From: Thalassovita sp. | GTDB taxonomy: Bacteria > Pseudomonadota > Alphaproteobacteria > Rhodobacterales > Rhodobacteraceae | DNA length: 43,234 bases | NCBI GenBank assembly: GCA_029212905.1 | Contig: JARGPB010000024.1 | Location: 1-43,234, forward strand | Direction: 5' to 3' | Position numbers and translations under genes: made by a program | Notes under the pieces: generated by a model | The model's input: the letters and a program-made list of their open reading frames with translations, nothing else | Told to the model about the DNA's origin: nothing | Database searches by the model: none | Part shown: positions 32,032 to 40,830 of the stretch, piece by piece | Position numbering within the stretch: the stretch's first letter is position 1 | Layout of the letters: the number at the start of each line of letters is the position of its first letter

Positions 32032-33560
32032 GTCTATGTCGCGCCCAAACAATCCGGCCCGGTCAGCGATGCCGAGATCCGGGATAATCCCGAACGGCTG
32101 CTCGAACGCCTGTCATATTTCGAGGCGGCGTTCGACGCGCGCGACATCTCTCGTGCCTTGATCGCGGTCCTGCCCACGCCCGGGCAGGCCATTGCGGCCA
32201 AGAAGGAGGTGCTGGCCGCCAGCGAATTGCTCAAACTGGACGGAACGCCACCGCGCTACACCACGCGCAGCTATGTGCGGGCAGATACGCATCTGCAATC
32301 GACCTCTCGCAATCTCTTGGCGACCTGTACAGATGCGCCAACCAAGGCAGTTGTCCGCGCGGCCCTGGCCAAACAGAACCGCGATCTGCGTGACAGGCAT
32401 GGTGTCAGCCTCAGCGCAGAACAAGAGAACGCCGTGATCCACATGACCAACAGCTCCCGCCTTTCCATGGTGGTGGGTCGTGCTGGGACGGGCAAAAGCA
32501 CCATCCTTGCGGCGGCCCATGACGCCTGGGAGCGCGCGGGTCTGCACGTGCATGGTGCGGCTCTGTCGGGCAAGGCGGCGGCGGGGTTGGTTGAGGCTTC
32601 GGGCATCTCCAGCCGCACATTGGCCTCGTTGGAACTCAGCTGGGCCAACGGCAATGATCCGATCAAACCGGGCGACGTGTTGGTCGTGGACGAGGCGGGC
32701 ATGATCGGCACGCGGCAGTTGGACCGTATCGCCGGCAAGATCGATGAGATCGGCGCTAAGCTTGTGCTTGTCGGCGACCCCGATCAACTGCCGCCCATCG
32801 AGGCGGGCGAGCCCTTCCGTGGCCTGACAGAACGCCATGGCGCAAGCCATCTGACCGAGATCCACCGCCAATCCGCCGATTGGCAGAAACAGGCTACGTC
32901 GGACCTGGCCGCAGGCCGCATCTCTGAGGCCGTCGCCAGCTACACGGCGCAGGGCTGCGTGGAAACCTTGCCGTCCTCCGACCATGCCATCACGCAGCTG
33001 ACCGAGGACTATCTGCATGACCGAGCTGAACACCCTGGCACCAGCCGCCAAATCCTCGCCCATCGCCGTCGTGACGTGCATGCGCTGAACCAATCGCTGC
33101 GCGAGACGATGAAGTTCAACGGGGAGTTGGCTGACGGCGTCTTGCTCTCCACCGATCACGGCCCGCGCGAGCTGGCCAAGGGGGACCGCATCGTCTTCAC
33201 CGCCAACGACCGCGCCCTTGGGGTTAAAACGGCGTGCTGGCCACGGTGCGCCGCGCGACTGACTCCCAAGTCGATGTTGATCTCGAAGACGGCACGCGCA
33301 TGGCCTTTAACCCGCGCCAGTTCCAATCCTTCGATCATGGTTACGCCGTCACCATCCACAAATCCCAGGGCATCACCGTGGACAAAACCTATGTGCTGGC
33401 CTCGCGCTCGATGGACGATCCGCTGGCCTACGTCGCCATGTCCCGCCACCGCAAGGACATGCGCCTGTATGTCTGCGCCGAAGATCGGCCAGATTGGATG
33501 CATGGACCGCTCCAAAGGCAGCAGCCGGATCGCGGCCAGTCACGGCGTTTGGAGCTCTAG
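32032..33560 (+). pseudogene. TraA-type helicase half, separated by amber codon and frameshifted
   Basis: Directly after the TAG, the same frame continues with VYVAPKQSGPVSDAEIRDN and a RecD/TraA-like helicase: Walker A GRAGTGKS (about 32480-32505), Walker B VVDEAG (about 32684-32700) and the GDPDQLPPIE motif. At about 33226-33230 a run of four A (GTTAAAACGG) breaks the frame. Adding one A restores RALGVKNGVLATV and the conserved C-terminal block HGYAVTIHKSQGITVDKTY, which ends at 33560. Two independent lesions argue that the element no longer makes a full relaxase-helicase. A translated internal fragment cannot be excluded. Confidence 0.72.
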
Positions 33561-33687
33561 CCAAGTTTGCGCCGGGGGCGTGTTTTGCGGTATACTGGTG
33601 GGGTTATGAGTTTGATGTTGAACGGTAATATGTCGCAACTGGGCGATAGGGTTTCCCTGGGGCGGAATGCTTGGGAAGGTCGGTGCC

Positions 33688-34422
33688 ATGCGTGATCTGA
33701 CCGATGAGGAAATTGCAGCCCAACAGGCCGCAGACAGTCGTCAGCTGGACTTTGACGATTTGCAGCGGGAGGTCACCGGGCAGGACGGCGCGCGGATGCG
33801 GCGGTTCTTGTCCCCAGACGATCCGCGGGTCATGTCGGCAGAGAAGAAGGCCGCCAAGGAGCGGGCCTATCGAGACCTGCTCGACCGTCTTCTCCTCGAT
33901 CCCGAATACCAAGCGCTCTATACCGACCTTGGCGATAAGCTCGGCCAGGCCGAAGCGGAAACGGACAGTGCTATCGCTATGATCCAGCATCAGTTGCGCG
34001 TTTCGGATCAGGCCATCGCCGATATGGAGGCCACAGCGGCCAAGGGCCCCGATGGCCAACCGGTGTTTCGCGCGCCTGATGGCCGCGTCGTCAACGCCGA
34101 AGGCCAGGAATTGCCGCCTGAGATTGCCGCTGGCATCCAATGGCCCGCCAATGCACCCACCGCCGAAGACTACTTCGCCGCTAAGCACCGCCGGGACGAC
34201 CTTGAGACCCACCTCAAAGACTTGCACATCTATCGCAACGACACTTTGGGCGGCATCCGCCACCGCTATGACGACCGAGACGACCCGATAAGCAAGGACG
34301 ACTTGCGCGATGCTTTGGAGCAGATCGAAGCGCAGCGCCCAGCCATGGCGTCATTGAAGACGACAACGCAGAATGAGGCCACGCTGACCTCTGCGCCTCA
34401 AACCTTCCCCACGTTCAATTGA
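33688..34422 (+). CDS. Transfer-region protein of unknown function
   Basis: A 244-residue acidic, largely helical protein (MRDLTDEEIAAQQAADSRQL at the start; long charged helices at about 45-105 and 160-210) with a central PDGQPVFRAPDGRVVNAEGQ turn-rich piece. No family is recognised. The start is ATG 33688, with AAGG eight bases upstream; ATG 33667 is possible. It follows the broken relaxase gene, as accessory genes of mobilisation modules often do. Its end overlaps the tail of the next minus-strand gene by eight bases. Confidence 0.6.
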   Translation: MRDLTDEEIAAQQAADSRQLDFDDLQREVTGQDGARMRRFLSPDDPRVMSAEKKAAKERAYRDLLDRLLLDPEYQALYTDLGDKLGQAEAETDSAIAMIQHQLRVSDQAIADMEATAAKGPDGQPVFRAPDGRVVNAEGQELPPEIAAGIQWPANAPTAEDYFAAKHRRDDLETHLKDLHIYRNDTLGGIRHRYDDRDDPISKDDLRDALEQIEAQRPAMASLKTTTQNEATLTSAPQTFPTFN

Positions 34423-34759
34423 ACGGTTCGCACTGGCTTTCGATGACAACCACGATCACCGAGCTGGGGTGATAGGCCTTAAATTCCTCGATGCGCGCAA
34501 GGACCATGTCAAATCCCTGATCGGACAGACCGCTTCCATCGAAGAACACCCGGCCGATGCACTCGGCCAAAGAGGGTTTGATGCGCGCAGCGATGGACGA
34601 CGCCATCACGAGCTGAGTCGAGACATAGCCCCTCTGCTCTTGGGTTGATTGCTGCAAAAACTCCGCCCCTGTGAACCCCTCGGCCAAAGATTTCTGTGGA
34701 CAGGTTGCGAGTGTGACGGCCATCACACTTGCCCCAAACCATACAGCTATGCTGTTCAT
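34415..34759 (-). CDS. Small secreted protein of unknown function
   Basis: A 114-residue protein with a likely signal peptide (MNSIAVWFGASVMAVTLATC, cleavage after SLA). The mature region contains two Cys (in AECIG and SQCEP) and a segment QEQRGYVSTQLVMASSIA. The start at ATG 34759 is chosen for the signal peptide; its ribosome site is weak. A longer frame exists upstream but has no signal. No family is recognised. It is transcribed against the flanking transfer genes, which is odd for a mob operon. Confidence 0.5.
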   Translation of the reverse strand: MNSIAVWFGASVMAVTLATCPQKSLAEGFTGAEFLQQSTQEQRGYVSTQLVMASSIAARIKPSLAECIGRVFFDGSGLSDQGFDMVLARIEEFKAYHPSSVIVVVIESQCEPFN

Positions 34760-34911
34760 ATTCCATGGTTTTTGTTCAACGAGCAGCTTTACGGGATTCC
34801 GCGAATGCGGTAAAGACGGGAGCAGAGAATTCAAGGGTTTGCCGCTATGCGCGGACGCAAGGCCTATTGAAATTCGACCTGATCGCAAAGGATCATTTTC
34901 GATCAGCCACC

Positions 34912-35514
34912 ATGCCCCAGCCCCGCCGTATCGGCTATGTCCGCGTGTCGACTTCCGAACAACTTATCGACCGTCAGATCCTCTCTTTGAAAGAAAGCTG
35001 CGACGATATCCGCGTTGAATATATCTCGGGCGCGGCCCGGGAACGTCCGGTTTTCGACAGCCTGATCCGGGCACTAGGCGCGGGCGATACCTTCGTCGTC
35101 CTCGACGTGGATCGCGCCTTTCGCAGCGCAGTTGATGCGTTGGTCACCGCCCAAACCCTGCGCGAACGCGGCGTCGGGTTCGACATCATCAACCTGCCCG
35201 TCGATGTGCAAACCGATCTGGGCGAGATCCTCTATGGTTGCCTCGCGCTCTTCTCGCAACTCGAACGCAAAACCATCAAACGGCGCACCCGCGAAGGCCT
35301 CGCCGCCGCCCGCCAGCGCGGCGTGCGGCTGGGCCGCCCCGCGCGCCTTTCCGACACCACCATCCGCGAAGCCCACGCCTGGATGAACGAGATTCCGCTG
35401 CCCTGCCGCTACGTCGCCTGGCTCCTCGGCGTTTCCCGCCTGACCCTGCAACGCGGGTTTCATCGGCTCGGGCTGGAATATCCGATTAACCACAACGAAA
35501 GAGACCCCGCATGA
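34912..35514 (+). CDS. Serine resolvase/invertase-family recombinase
   Basis: A 200-residue site-specific recombinase. The N-terminal catalytic domain begins RRIGYVRVSTSEQLIDRQ; Ser13 is the expected nucleophile. It also has VLDVDRAFRSAVDAL and the conserved ERKTIKRRTREGL helix (E helix). A C-terminal helix-turn-helix (about 155-190) binds DNA. It would resolve plasmid multimers or cointegrates, or serve as a relic transposon resolvase. The start ATG at 34912 is chosen by family alignment; the upstream frame has no ribosome site. Its stop overlaps the next start by four bases (ATGA). Confidence 0.88.
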   Translation: MPQPRRIGYVRVSTSEQLIDRQILSLKESCDDIRVEYISGAARERPVFDSLIRALGAGDTFVVLDVDRAFRSAVDALVTAQTLRERGVGFDIINLPVDVQTDLGEILYGCLALFSQLERKTIKRRTREGLAAARQRGVRLGRPARLSDTTIREAHAWMNEIPLPCRYVAWLLGVSRLTLQRGFHRLGLEYPINHNERDPA

Positions 35515-35678
35515 CCCAAAACATCTACGGCATGACCGAGGCAGAGCTATTCCGCCCCACCACCGCCTACACCGCTATCAAAGATCCCGCCATCCGCGCG
35601 GAGTTTCTGCAAATGATTGAAGCCTGGGCGCGGGATCAGTGGTGTGTTGTCGGTTGCGGCACGCAAGCAGACGTTTGA
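35511..35678 (+). pseudogene. Truncated gene coupled to the resolvase
   Basis: The frame begins at ATG 35511, overlapping the resolvase stop, and reads MTQNIYGMTEAELFRPTTAY, then a helical segment ending near EAWARDQ (about 35640). From there the sequence changes character (WCVVGCGTQADV) and stops at 35678 after 55 codons. The first part looks like the start of a real co-transcribed gene; the end looks like fusion to foreign sequence. This is a plausible junction of the ectoine cassette with the transfer module. Confidence 0.5.
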
Positions 35679-35683
35679 GACAG

Positions 35684-35749
35684 ACGCAGCGAAAGACAGC
35701 TTTGAGCCCTTCCCGTGAGTTCGAGTTTTTCGCTGCGTGCGCACGCAGC
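35684..35749. repeat. Nested inverted repeats with an 18-base palindrome
   Basis: ACGCAGCGAAA (35684-35694) is repeated in inverse as TTTCGCTGCGT (35728-35738). The second arm overlaps a perfect palindrome, GCTGCGTGCGCACGCAGC (35732-35749). The gene-free stretch 35679-35909 otherwise shows nothing recognisable. The site lies just downstream of a resolvase and at the edge of the ectoine cassette, so a recombination site or a terminator-like structure for ask are possibilities. Confidence 0.5.
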
Positions 35750-35909
35750 ACGATTTTTGCGTCGGCAGCATAGGGGATCGCGCTGCGCTGCAGTGTGAAA
35801 AGGTGACGTTTATACTGGGCGCGGTGGGTTCCAGCCAATGGTGCGTCGTCAACTTACGCAGAATGCGATCCATCGCTCCGGTGGCCGGATGCAATGGATG
35901 CTGCCTACG

Positions 35910-37346
35910 TCACGCGGCGCGCTGCAGGTTGCTGACGCCCGACATTCCAACAAGTGCCGCGTGAAGCACCTGCACCGCATCCTCAACCGCATCACGCGGA
36001 ACCACGAACTGGATGTCTACATTGCGCGGTGTCTGCTGGGCCGCAATCACGTTGATGTCGGCCTCTTCCAGTGCGCAGATCCCACGACTAAAGGCTTTCA
36101 ACCCTTTAAGGTCGCGCCCTATGGCCGAGACAATCGATACGTTACGCGCACTGACATTGGCGGAAGGAAATGCGGCCTCCAGATCGGACACAACACGCCG
36201 AACCGTTTTCAAAGGAGCCTCGACATAATGTGTGATCGTGTTGGCGTTCGATGCCTTTGAGGCAATGCGCACATTGTGCCGCTTGAGCGCGTCCAACGCT
36301 TTCGCGTCATACCCTTTCACGCCCACCATGTCTTGTTCGAACAATTCCAGCGCAACCACATTCAGCCCGGTGACGATTTCCACGGCTGAGGTATTTGTCG
36401 GCTGCTCGTCGATGAGGGTGCCAGGATCGGATGGCTCAAACGCATTTGCAACCCGCAATGCGACTTTGGACTGCCGCAGAATCTTTGCTGCGTTGGGATG
36501 GATCGCCTCCATTCCCATGTTCGAAAGCTGATCTGCCACGTCATAGTTCGTATGACCCAGCTTGCGCACCGCATCCGGCCCCACAAGAGCAGGATCAGCC
36601 GAAGAAAGATGGAATTCCTTGTGGATGACTGCCTCTTTTGCGCAAGTCAGAGCAGCGATGTTGGAAAATGTGACCTCGGAATAACCGCGGTCATATTCCT
36701 GCATCAGCCCTTCGCTGCATTGGGCATAGCCCGTGACAATCGGCAATTCACTGGTCAGGTCCACATCTCGCAGCGCGCCTTCGATGCGCTCTTTCAGCGT
36801 GCAGTCGGTTTCATCCCGCCAGCCGCTAAGGTCTATAAAACGCGCATTCACGCCCGCCCGTTGCAGCATCAGCGTTGTCACATAGGCCGAATGGGCCTCG
36901 CCCAGACCAGACAGTAGCTCGCGCACGATCATCATCTGGCTGGACAGGCGGAAGTGCCCATAAGAACACAGACGACGCAGGTCATAGAGGCAGCTCCGTG
37001 CTCCCTCGATCCGGTCGCGAACAAAGTCCTCGGCCTGCGCACGGTCGGCCGGGTTCTCTAGCGCCTTGTCGTGCTGTTTCGCCATCGCGGCACCGACACG
37101 CGTCAGCGCGTCCAGCCAGCCATGATCGTTGTCATCGTTGGAAAACAGCGCATAGACGCCAGGCTCACCCGTTTTCTTGTGCTCAAGCAAGAGGTTGGTG
37201 ATCCCGCCAAAGGCCGAGACCACAAAGATGCGGTGATAAAGGGCGGCCGGTTTGCGGTCGCCAATAATGAGTGTGTCGCGCAGTTCGTGGATGCGCGACA
37301 TGGAGGTGCCGCCGATTTTCTCGACGGTATGGCTTGGGAAAATCAC
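35910..37346 (-). CDS. ask: Ectoine-specific aspartate kinase
   Basis: It phosphorylates L-aspartate, the first step towards aspartate semialdehyde for ectoine synthesis. The 478-residue protein has the kinase motif VEKIGGTSMS at 8-17, the family's FVVSAFGGITN segment, and two C-terminal ACT domains (about 325-470). This short kinase form in ect operons is thought to escape normal amino acid feedback; that is family knowledge. The start is GTG 37346. It is the last gene of the ectABC-ask unit, separated from ectC by 31 bases that hold a perfect 7-bp hairpin. Confidence 0.92.
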   Translation of the reverse strand: MIFPSHTVEKIGGTSMSRIHELRDTLIIGDRKPAALYHRIFVVSAFGGITNLLLEHKKTGEPGVYALFSNDDNDHGWLDALTRVGAAMAKQHDKALENPADRAQAEDFVRDRIEGARSCLYDLRRLCSYGHFRLSSQMMIVRELLSGLGEAHSAYVTTLMLQRAGVNARFIDLSGWRDETDCTLKERIEGALRDVDLTSELPIVTGYAQCSEGLMQEYDRGYSEVTFSNIAALTCAKEAVIHKEFHLSSADPALVGPDAVRKLGHTNYDVADQLSNMGMEAIHPNAAKILRQSKVALRVANAFEPSDPGTLIDEQPTNTSAVEIVTGLNVVALELFEQDMVGVKGYDAKALDALKRHNVRIASKASNANTITHYVEAPLKTVRRVVSDLEAAFPSANVSARNVSIVSAIGRDLKGLKAFSRGICALEEADINVIAAQQTPRNVDIQFVVPRDAVEDAVQVLHAALVGMSGVSNLQRAA

Positions 37347-37354
37347 AATGTATT

Positions 37355-37373
37355 ATCCGGCTCTTTGCCGGAT
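37355..37373 (-). other. Hairpin between ectC and ask
   Basis: ATCCGGC and GCCGGAT (37355-37361 and 37367-37373) pair perfectly with a five-base loop. No T-run follows on the minus strand, so it may reduce ask translation or tune mRNA ends rather than terminate. Confidence 0.45.
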
Positions 37374-37377
37374 CCTC

Positions 37378-37782
37378 TCAGGCTGTTTCCAGGTCATCTG
37401 CAGCGGCATAGGAGCCATCTTCGCGATGCACTTCGGTCCCGGTCACGGGCGGATTGAAACAGCACGCCATGATAAGCTCCTCATCGGCGCGCAGGATATG
37501 GCGATCATGCTTGTCGAGCGCATACATCACACCCGGTCTGATGTGGTGGGTTTCACCGGTGGCGATATCGGTAATAGAGCCGCTGCCCTGCATACAATAA
37601 ACGCTCTCGAAGTGGTTTTTATATTCGAACGTGTGCTCCGAGCCGGGCTCAAGGAAAGTGATGTGGAAGGAAAACCCCATCCCATCTTCCGCGAGCAACA
37701 TACGCACGCTGCTCCACTGCGCGTCAGACACGACGCGGTCACGCCCTTTTTCGATAATCTCGTTGAAATCGCGTACAATCAT
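37378..37782 (-). CDS. ectC: Ectoine synthase EctC
   Basis: A cupin enzyme that cyclises N-gamma-acetyl-diaminobutyrate to ectoine. The 134 residues match the family. The metal ligands known for EctC correspond to Glu59 (HFESVYCMQG), Tyr87 and His95 (VMYALDKHDRHIL). The start MIVRDFNEI at 37782 is the family start; GGAG lies about 8 bases upstream, inside the end of ectB, so ectB and ectC are closely coupled (4-base gap). Confidence 0.96.
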   Translation of the reverse strand: MIVRDFNEIIEKGRDRVVSDAQWSSVRMLLAEDGMGFSFHITFLEPGSEHTFEYKNHFESVYCMQGSGSITDIATGETHHIRPGVMYALDKHDRHILRADEELIMACCFNPPVTGTEVHREDGSYAAADDLETA

Positions 37783-37786
37783 GGTC

Positions 37787-39073
37787 TTACTCCGCGGCAA
37801 ATTTCTGTGTGTTGAGTGTTGCTTCTGTCGCCTCGATCAAAATCTGCAATCCAGCCTTCAGCGTGTCATCCGGGGTGGTCAGCGGTGCGAGGATCTTGAC
37901 GACTTCATCCTCGGGACCAGAGGTTTCGATGATCAACCCGTTCTGAAACGCCTTGGCGCAGATGTTACCGGCGAGTGCACCGCTGCCGACATCGACCCCG
38001 CGCATCATGCTGCGCCCCTTGAGCCGCGCACCGGGGATCATGTCAGCAATGGTTTGCAACCCGTCTTCGACCAATTGCGCCCGGCGGGCGATGTCTTTCT
38101 GGAACTGATCGTCAGCCCAGAATTTCTCCAACGCCGCCCGTGCTGTGACAAAGGCGTGGTTGTTGCCACGAAAGGTGCCGTTATGCTCGGCCGGTCCCAT
38201 CACGTCGTGTTCGGGCTTGACCAGAACCAGCCCCATGGGCAGGCCAAAGCCCGAAATGGATTTCGCCAAAGTGACGATATCGGGAGAGATGCCCATCTCT
38301 TCGAACGAAAAGAATGTACCCGTGCGGCCGCAGCCCGCCTGCACATCATCAATAATTAAAAGCGCACCAGCCTTTTTTGCCAGCTCTGCCACGCGTTTCA
38401 ACCAAGAATGGCTCGCGACATTCAACCCGCCTTCACCTTGCACCGTTTCCAGGATGATCGCGGCAGGGGCGTCCAGACCGCTGGAGCGGTCATTCAGCAT
38501 GGCCTCGAGAAAATCAGCGGTATCGGTGCTGCCCGCGAAGTAACCATCATAGGGCATGCGCGTCACGCCGTTCAGAGCCATGCCCGCGCCGCCCCGATGA
38601 TAGCCGTTGCCGGTCGCTGCCAATGCGCCTTGCGTGACACCGTGAAAGCCATTGGTAAAGGCGATGATGTTGGTGCGGCCCGTGACCTTGCGGGCGATTT
38701 TCATCGCCGCCTCAACTGCATTTGCCCCAGTCGGCCCGGTGAACATGAGCTTGTGTGGCATGTCACGCGGGGCCAGGATGTGCTGTTCGAAGGCCGCGAT
38801 GAAATTGGCCTTGGCATCGGTGTGCATGTCGAGGCCATGCGCCACGCCGTCGGCTAGAATATGGTCAATCAACGCCGCCTTGAGATCCGGGTCATTGTGG
38901 CCGTAATTCAGCGAAGAGCAGCCGGCGAGGAAGTCGATATACCGCGCCCCATCATGGGCCGTCATCTCGGAGCCTCTTGCCTCGGTGAACACGGTGTTAA
39001 AACCCCGGCAATAACTGCGGGCCTCAGATTCGCGGCGTTTGAAAATGGCAATATAAGTGGGGTTCGTAGACAT
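37787..39073 (-). CDS. ectB: Diaminobutyrate-2-oxoglutarate transaminase EctB
   Basis: A PLP class III aminotransferase converting aspartate semialdehyde to L-2,4-diaminobutyrate with glutamate. The 428 residues match EctB. The cofactor Lys271 is in LAKSISGFGLPMG, and IIDDVQAGCGRTG carries the PLP-binding Asp. The start is ATG 39073 with GAGAGG upstream; the upstream in-frame extension lacks family similarity. It lies between ectA and ectC. Confidence 0.96.
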   Translation of the reverse strand: MSTNPTYIAIFKRRESEARSYCRGFNTVFTEARGSEMTAHDGARYIDFLAGCSSLNYGHNDPDLKAALIDHILADGVAHGLDMHTDAKANFIAAFEQHILAPRDMPHKLMFTGPTGANAVEAAMKIARKVTGRTNIIAFTNGFHGVTQGALAATGNGYHRGGAGMALNGVTRMPYDGYFAGSTDTADFLEAMLNDRSSGLDAPAAIILETVQGEGGLNVASHSWLKRVAELAKKAGALLIIDDVQAGCGRTGTFFSFEEMGISPDIVTLAKSISGFGLPMGLVLVKPEHDVMGPAEHNGTFRGNNHAFVTARAALEKFWADDQFQKDIARRAQLVEDGLQTIADMIPGARLKGRSMMRGVDVGSGALAGNICAKAFQNGLIIETSGPEDEVVKILAPLTTPDDTLKAGLQILIEATEATLNTQKFAAE

Positions 39074-39139
39074 ACGACCTCTCTCGGATTTCGGGAAATT
39101 GGAATAGATCGGGGTGGTCAGGACCGGAGGACGCACGCT

Positions 39140-39670
39140 TCAGGCAGCGAGTGCGGCTTCTCGAGCCACTGGTATTGTGACAAGGTGCTCGGTCTTGTGG
39201 CGTTCTTGGAAGTGGAGCGCCTGCGTGTAATAGGCTTTGACATCCAGATCTGCGCCCATCAAGCGGCCAAACTTGCGGAACAATGCCCAAGAGGCTTCGT
39301 TGTCAGCAGTAATCGTGGTCTGCACACGGGTGACATCTTCGCACTGAGGACGGTTGAGGATGCTTTGTAGCATCAATGCCCCCAAACCACGCCCGCGCGC
39401 GGCATCGGACACAGCGACTTGCCACACAAACAGTGTGTCGGGCTCATTGGGCATGACATAGGCGGAAACCCAGCCAACGACCTCACCTGACAACTCGGCA
39501 ACCACACAGGTATCAGTAAAGTGATCGCATTGTAAAAGGTTGCAATACATCGAGTTCTCGTCAAGCGGACGGCATGCCCGGACCAGTTTCCAGATCTCTG
39601 CGCCGTCTTTCGCGACGGGCTTGCGCAACGACGGCAGGTCGGGGCGCATTGGGTGAGCGGGGTGTTGCAT
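39140..39670 (-). CDS. ectA: Diaminobutyrate acetyltransferase EctA
   Basis: A GNAT-fold enzyme acetylating L-2,4-diaminobutyrate at the gamma amino group with acetyl-CoA. The 176 residues include FVWQVAVSDAARGRGLG, the acetyl-CoA-binding A motif (RGRGLG), and the family segment LDENSMYCNLLQCDHF. The start is ATG 39670 with AAAGGAG eight bases upstream. It is the first gene of the ect operon, divergent from ectR. Confidence 0.95.
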   Translation of the reverse strand: MQHPAHPMRPDLPSLRKPVAKDGAEIWKLVRACRPLDENSMYCNLLQCDHFTDTCVVAELSGEVVGWVSAYVMPNEPDTLFVWQVAVSDAARGRGLGALMLQSILNRPQCEDVTRVQTTITADNEASWALFRKFGRLMGADLDVKAYYTQALHFQERHKTEHLVTIPVAREAALAA

Positions 39671-39687
39671 TTGAAGAGCTCCTTTCG

Positions 39688-39784
39688 CTTCGATTGCCGA
39701 AGTAACATGAGGATGTTTGAATTTCAATGGTCGAAGCAAAATTAGGCGCAACTCGCACTCAAGCCGCCCAAATATGTAATATTT
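39688..39784. promoter_or_regulatory. ectA-ectR divergent control region with palindromes
   Basis: Three short palindromes lie in the 220-base divergent spacer: CTTCG-ATTGC-CGAAG (39688-39702), TTGAATTTCAA (39717-39727) and AAATATGTAATATTT (39770-39784, perfect six-base arms). The last is the best candidate for a MarR-type operator because of size and mid-spacer position. The spacer is AT-rich and must contain the osmotically controlled ect promoter; I do not assign -10/-35 boxes. Confidence 0.4.
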
Positions 39785-39890
39785 CGAATGACTCTCCCCC
39801 CTTAAATGCTTCGCTCATCAAATCTTTTTGAAAGTTGAGTGGAGGAAAAGAAGCTGTTATGACTTTGCCAGTCAAAGTACCGGAGGGCGG

Positions 39891-40367
39891 ATGGACCGCA
39901 TCGATAGTAGCCTGATTGCCTTGCGTCGGATCGTTCGATCGACCGAGTTGTTCGGCAAGGAAATTCGACAGATCACTGGCGTCACCCCAACTCAGTTTCG
40001 GGTCCTTCAGATTATTGGCGAGCAAGGACTGGCGACCGCGAAAGCAATTTCGACCCGTATGCGCGTCTCTCAGGGAACGGTGACGTCCTTGGTGGATAAA
40101 CTTGTTCGCGATGGGATGGTTATCCGACAAAAATCAGCCTTGGATAGACGGCAAACCGATATCATCCTGACCGAAGCCGGGCGCGATGTCCTGACGGACG
40201 CCCCAGACCCATTGCAACAGCGTTTCGTGCGCAAATTCGCGGCGATGGAGGATTGGGAGCAAGCCATGCTGGTCGCCAGCCTTGAGCGGGTGGCCACGAT
40301 GCTTGATGCAGAGGATTTGGACGCGTCTCCGATTCTCGATACCGGCGAAATTCGACCAACCGGATAG
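39891..40367 (+). CDS. ectR: MarR-family regulator of ectoine synthesis EctR
   Basis: A 158-residue MarR-type winged-helix regulator: MDRIDSSLIALRRIVRSTEL, helix-turn-helix segment TAKAISTRMRVSQGTVTSLV at about 49-68, and the wing DRRQTDIILTEAG. In methylotrophs and marine bacteria the ectR next to ectABC represses the operon. The start is ATG 39891 after CGGAGGG; an in-frame codon at 39828 would run through the control region. Divergent placement supports local and self-regulation. Confidence 0.9.
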   Translation: MDRIDSSLIALRRIVRSTELFGKEIRQITGVTPTQFRVLQIIGEQGLATAKAISTRMRVSQGTVTSLVDKLVRDGMVIRQKSALDRRQTDIILTEAGRDVLTDAPDPLQQRFVRKFAAMEDWEQAMLVASLERVATMLDAEDLDASPILDTGEIRPTG

Positions 40368-40830
40368 TCGCCTGCAAAGGCGGACTACTCGCAGACACGC
40401 CATTTTACTAATATCGAAACCTGCCCTGTTATGCCCACGCTCGCTTGGCCGCTAGGAGCGGCAGCCGCAAGCCACCACTGGACCGCTTGCGGAGAGTATT
40501 CACTTTCTCCGCATTTTGGAGGGAGGAACCAGCAGCGGCCAAAGCACGGTTTTGGGTTGGTCGAAATTTAAGCGTGTAAATGACCGGCCTGGCGAAGTCC
40601 GCTGCACAGCAGCGATCTAGGCGCTGCACTTGCGAGAGAATGCTGCGTCAGCAATGGCCGCAACTGCATAGGTCCGGTTTGTCCCGCACTGCTGACCTCG
40701 CATCCTACCGCCCTGAACGGCTGCAGTCGGAGACTAAACTGGCGCTTTGTAGTCGTTGGTCAAAGCGGATCGTAAAGAAAAAGGGCGTCGACTGGATCGA
40801 TGCCCCGCGGGTTATTCCTGTCCGGTTCCT
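40368..40830. other. Gene-free stretch after ectR
   Basis: No convincing gene is seen in these 463 bases. GCGGAGA (40489-40495) and TCTCCGC (40506-40512) form a hairpin followed by ATTTT, a weak terminator candidate for ectR. The rest looks like degenerate intergenic DNA and may hold the right-hand junction of the ectoine cassette. No repeat matching the left junction was found by eye. Confidence 0.4.
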
